Assembly: GCF_900496965.1 (NCBI RefSeq)
Contig: NZ_UFQB01000001.1
Location: 248,001 to 312,000 of the forward strand
From: Achromobacter agilis
GTDB lineage: Bacteria; Pseudomonadota; Gammaproteobacteria; Burkholderiales; Burkholderiaceae_B
DNA: 64,000 nt
Reading direction: 5' to 3'
A program made the position numbers and the translations under genes. This document shows, one piece after another, positions 63,512 to 64,000 of the stretch; the stretch's first letter is position 1, and each line of letters opens with the position of its first letter. The notes beneath the pieces are model-generated. The model made no database searches. It was not told the DNA's origin and worked only from the letters and a program-made list of their open reading frames with translations.

Positions 63512-64000
63512 CCAGCTGGACCGCAGCCGCCTCGGCCTTGAGGCGGGTGCGGAACAGGCGGTCCATGAAGGTGAACTGGAAGCCATAGTTGCCGTTGTAG
63601 CAGGCATGGTGCAGGTGATGGCGGCGGCTGGCGGCGAACCAGTGCGCGTAGGAAACGCGGGGGAAAAAGTCGTAGTTGGCGTGTCCGATGCAATTGAAGA
63701 ACAGGCTGAACAGCGGCACCGAGGCCAGCGACCAGAAGCTGAAGTCATGCAGCACCATGGGCAGCAGGATCACATTGCCCAGCATGATGGCTTCGATGGG
63801 ATGGAAGCTGTACGTGGAAAACGGCGTGGTCACGACCGAGCGGTGGTGCGGCAGATGGAAACGGCGCAGCGGCTTGGTGTGCAGCAAGCGGTGGTTGATC
63901 CAGAAATGCACATCGTTCCAGGCCACCAGCACCAGGATCTCGAGCAGGATCTGCTGCCAGCCGGCATCCGGGTCCAGCCGCGCCCACCCCAGCTGCAGCA
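63471..64000 (-). CDS. Fatty acid hydroxylase / sterol desaturase family protein (partial, runs off right edge)
   Basis: The C-terminal 176 codons are inside the window; the 5' end lies beyond 64000, and the frame stays open to the edge. The di-iron histidine boxes are visible: HFWINHRLLH, HLPHH, GHANYDFF and HHLHHA. The family hydroxylates lipids or fatty acyl chains in the membrane. It is the first visible gene of the operon with the desaturase and KAS III fusion, overlapping the desaturase start. Confidence 0.88.
   Translation of the reverse strand, partial: LQLGWARLDPDAGWQQILLEILVLVAWNDVHFWINHRLLHTKPLRRFHLPHHRSVVTTPFSTYSFHPIEAIMLGNVILLPMVLHDFSFWSLASVPLFSLFFNCIGHANYDFFPRVSYAHWFAASRRHHLHHACYNGNYGFQFTFMDRLFRTRLKAEAAAVQLDAFRQRESLGGRA

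Overview
The window is GC-rich, densely packed bacterial chromosome with short intergenic gaps and many 1-4 base overlaps between genes. Gene content and order point to a member of the Alcaligenaceae (Burkholderiales), most likely Bordetella or Achromobacter. The main reasons are a Bug/TctC periplasmic receptor beside a LysR regulator, the dacC-dat-ybeD-lipB run, tandem lpxL-type acyltransferases next to dapF-xerC, hslVU behind dksA, and a surface-sugar cluster beside waaC-waaA, where Bordetella carries its wlb locus. No rRNA, tRNA, CRISPR array, prophage or insertion sequence was recognised.

Layout. 1-6 kb: a leuC-like gene start, a TctC receptor, a LysR regulator, a tandem-domain Lrp regulator, and a transporter-amidase pair. 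6-12 kb: metK, two lipid A acyltransferases, dapF, a DUF484 gene and xerC. 11.9-19.1 kb: a zinc block. It holds zur, a divergent Zur-type operator, and an operon of a small membrane peptide, znuC, znuB, znuA and a zevA/zevB-like pair, followed by a His-rich COG0523 GTPase and a DksA that lacks its zinc ligands. 19.2-22.4 kb: hslVU, a small CusF-like protein and a cobalamin adenosyltransferase. 22.4-25.8 kb: rfbBDAC for dTDP-L-rhamnose. 25.8-32 kb: lipA, an HTH-less LacI-type protein, a Sel1-repeat protein, lipB, ybeD, dat and dacC. 32-36.4 kb: a hydrolase and an Mla/Pqi-type lipid transport operon. 36.5-40.7 kb: birA, coaX, a small membrane protein, waaA and waaC.

40.8-49.5 kb is a surface-polysaccharide cluster on the minus strand. 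It encodes a WbpM-type dehydratase, an acetyltransferase, a WbpL-type initiating transferase that is frameshifted at a run of six C, an epimerase, a three-enzyme UDP-L-amino-sugar module and one WbuB-like glycosyltransferase. No flippase or polymerase is present. A hairpin followed by nine U lies in its leader.

50-59.6 kb holds a CoxG-like protein, two drug/metabolite transporters, a cardiolipin synthase-like protein coupled to an endonuclease/exonuclease/phosphatase protein, aspS, a DUF502 protein, an FmdB zinc ribbon and a Na+/H+ antiporter-like protein.

59.7-64 kb is the most unusual part and runs off the right edge. It is a compact minus-strand operon of a fatty-acid-hydroxylase-family protein (partial), a membrane fatty-acid desaturase, a protein fusing a ketoacyl synthase III to a heme-oxygenase-like di-iron oxidase domain, and a 298-residue protein of unknown family. 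It looks like a lipid- or acyl-derived metabolite pathway that I cannot match to a characterised system.
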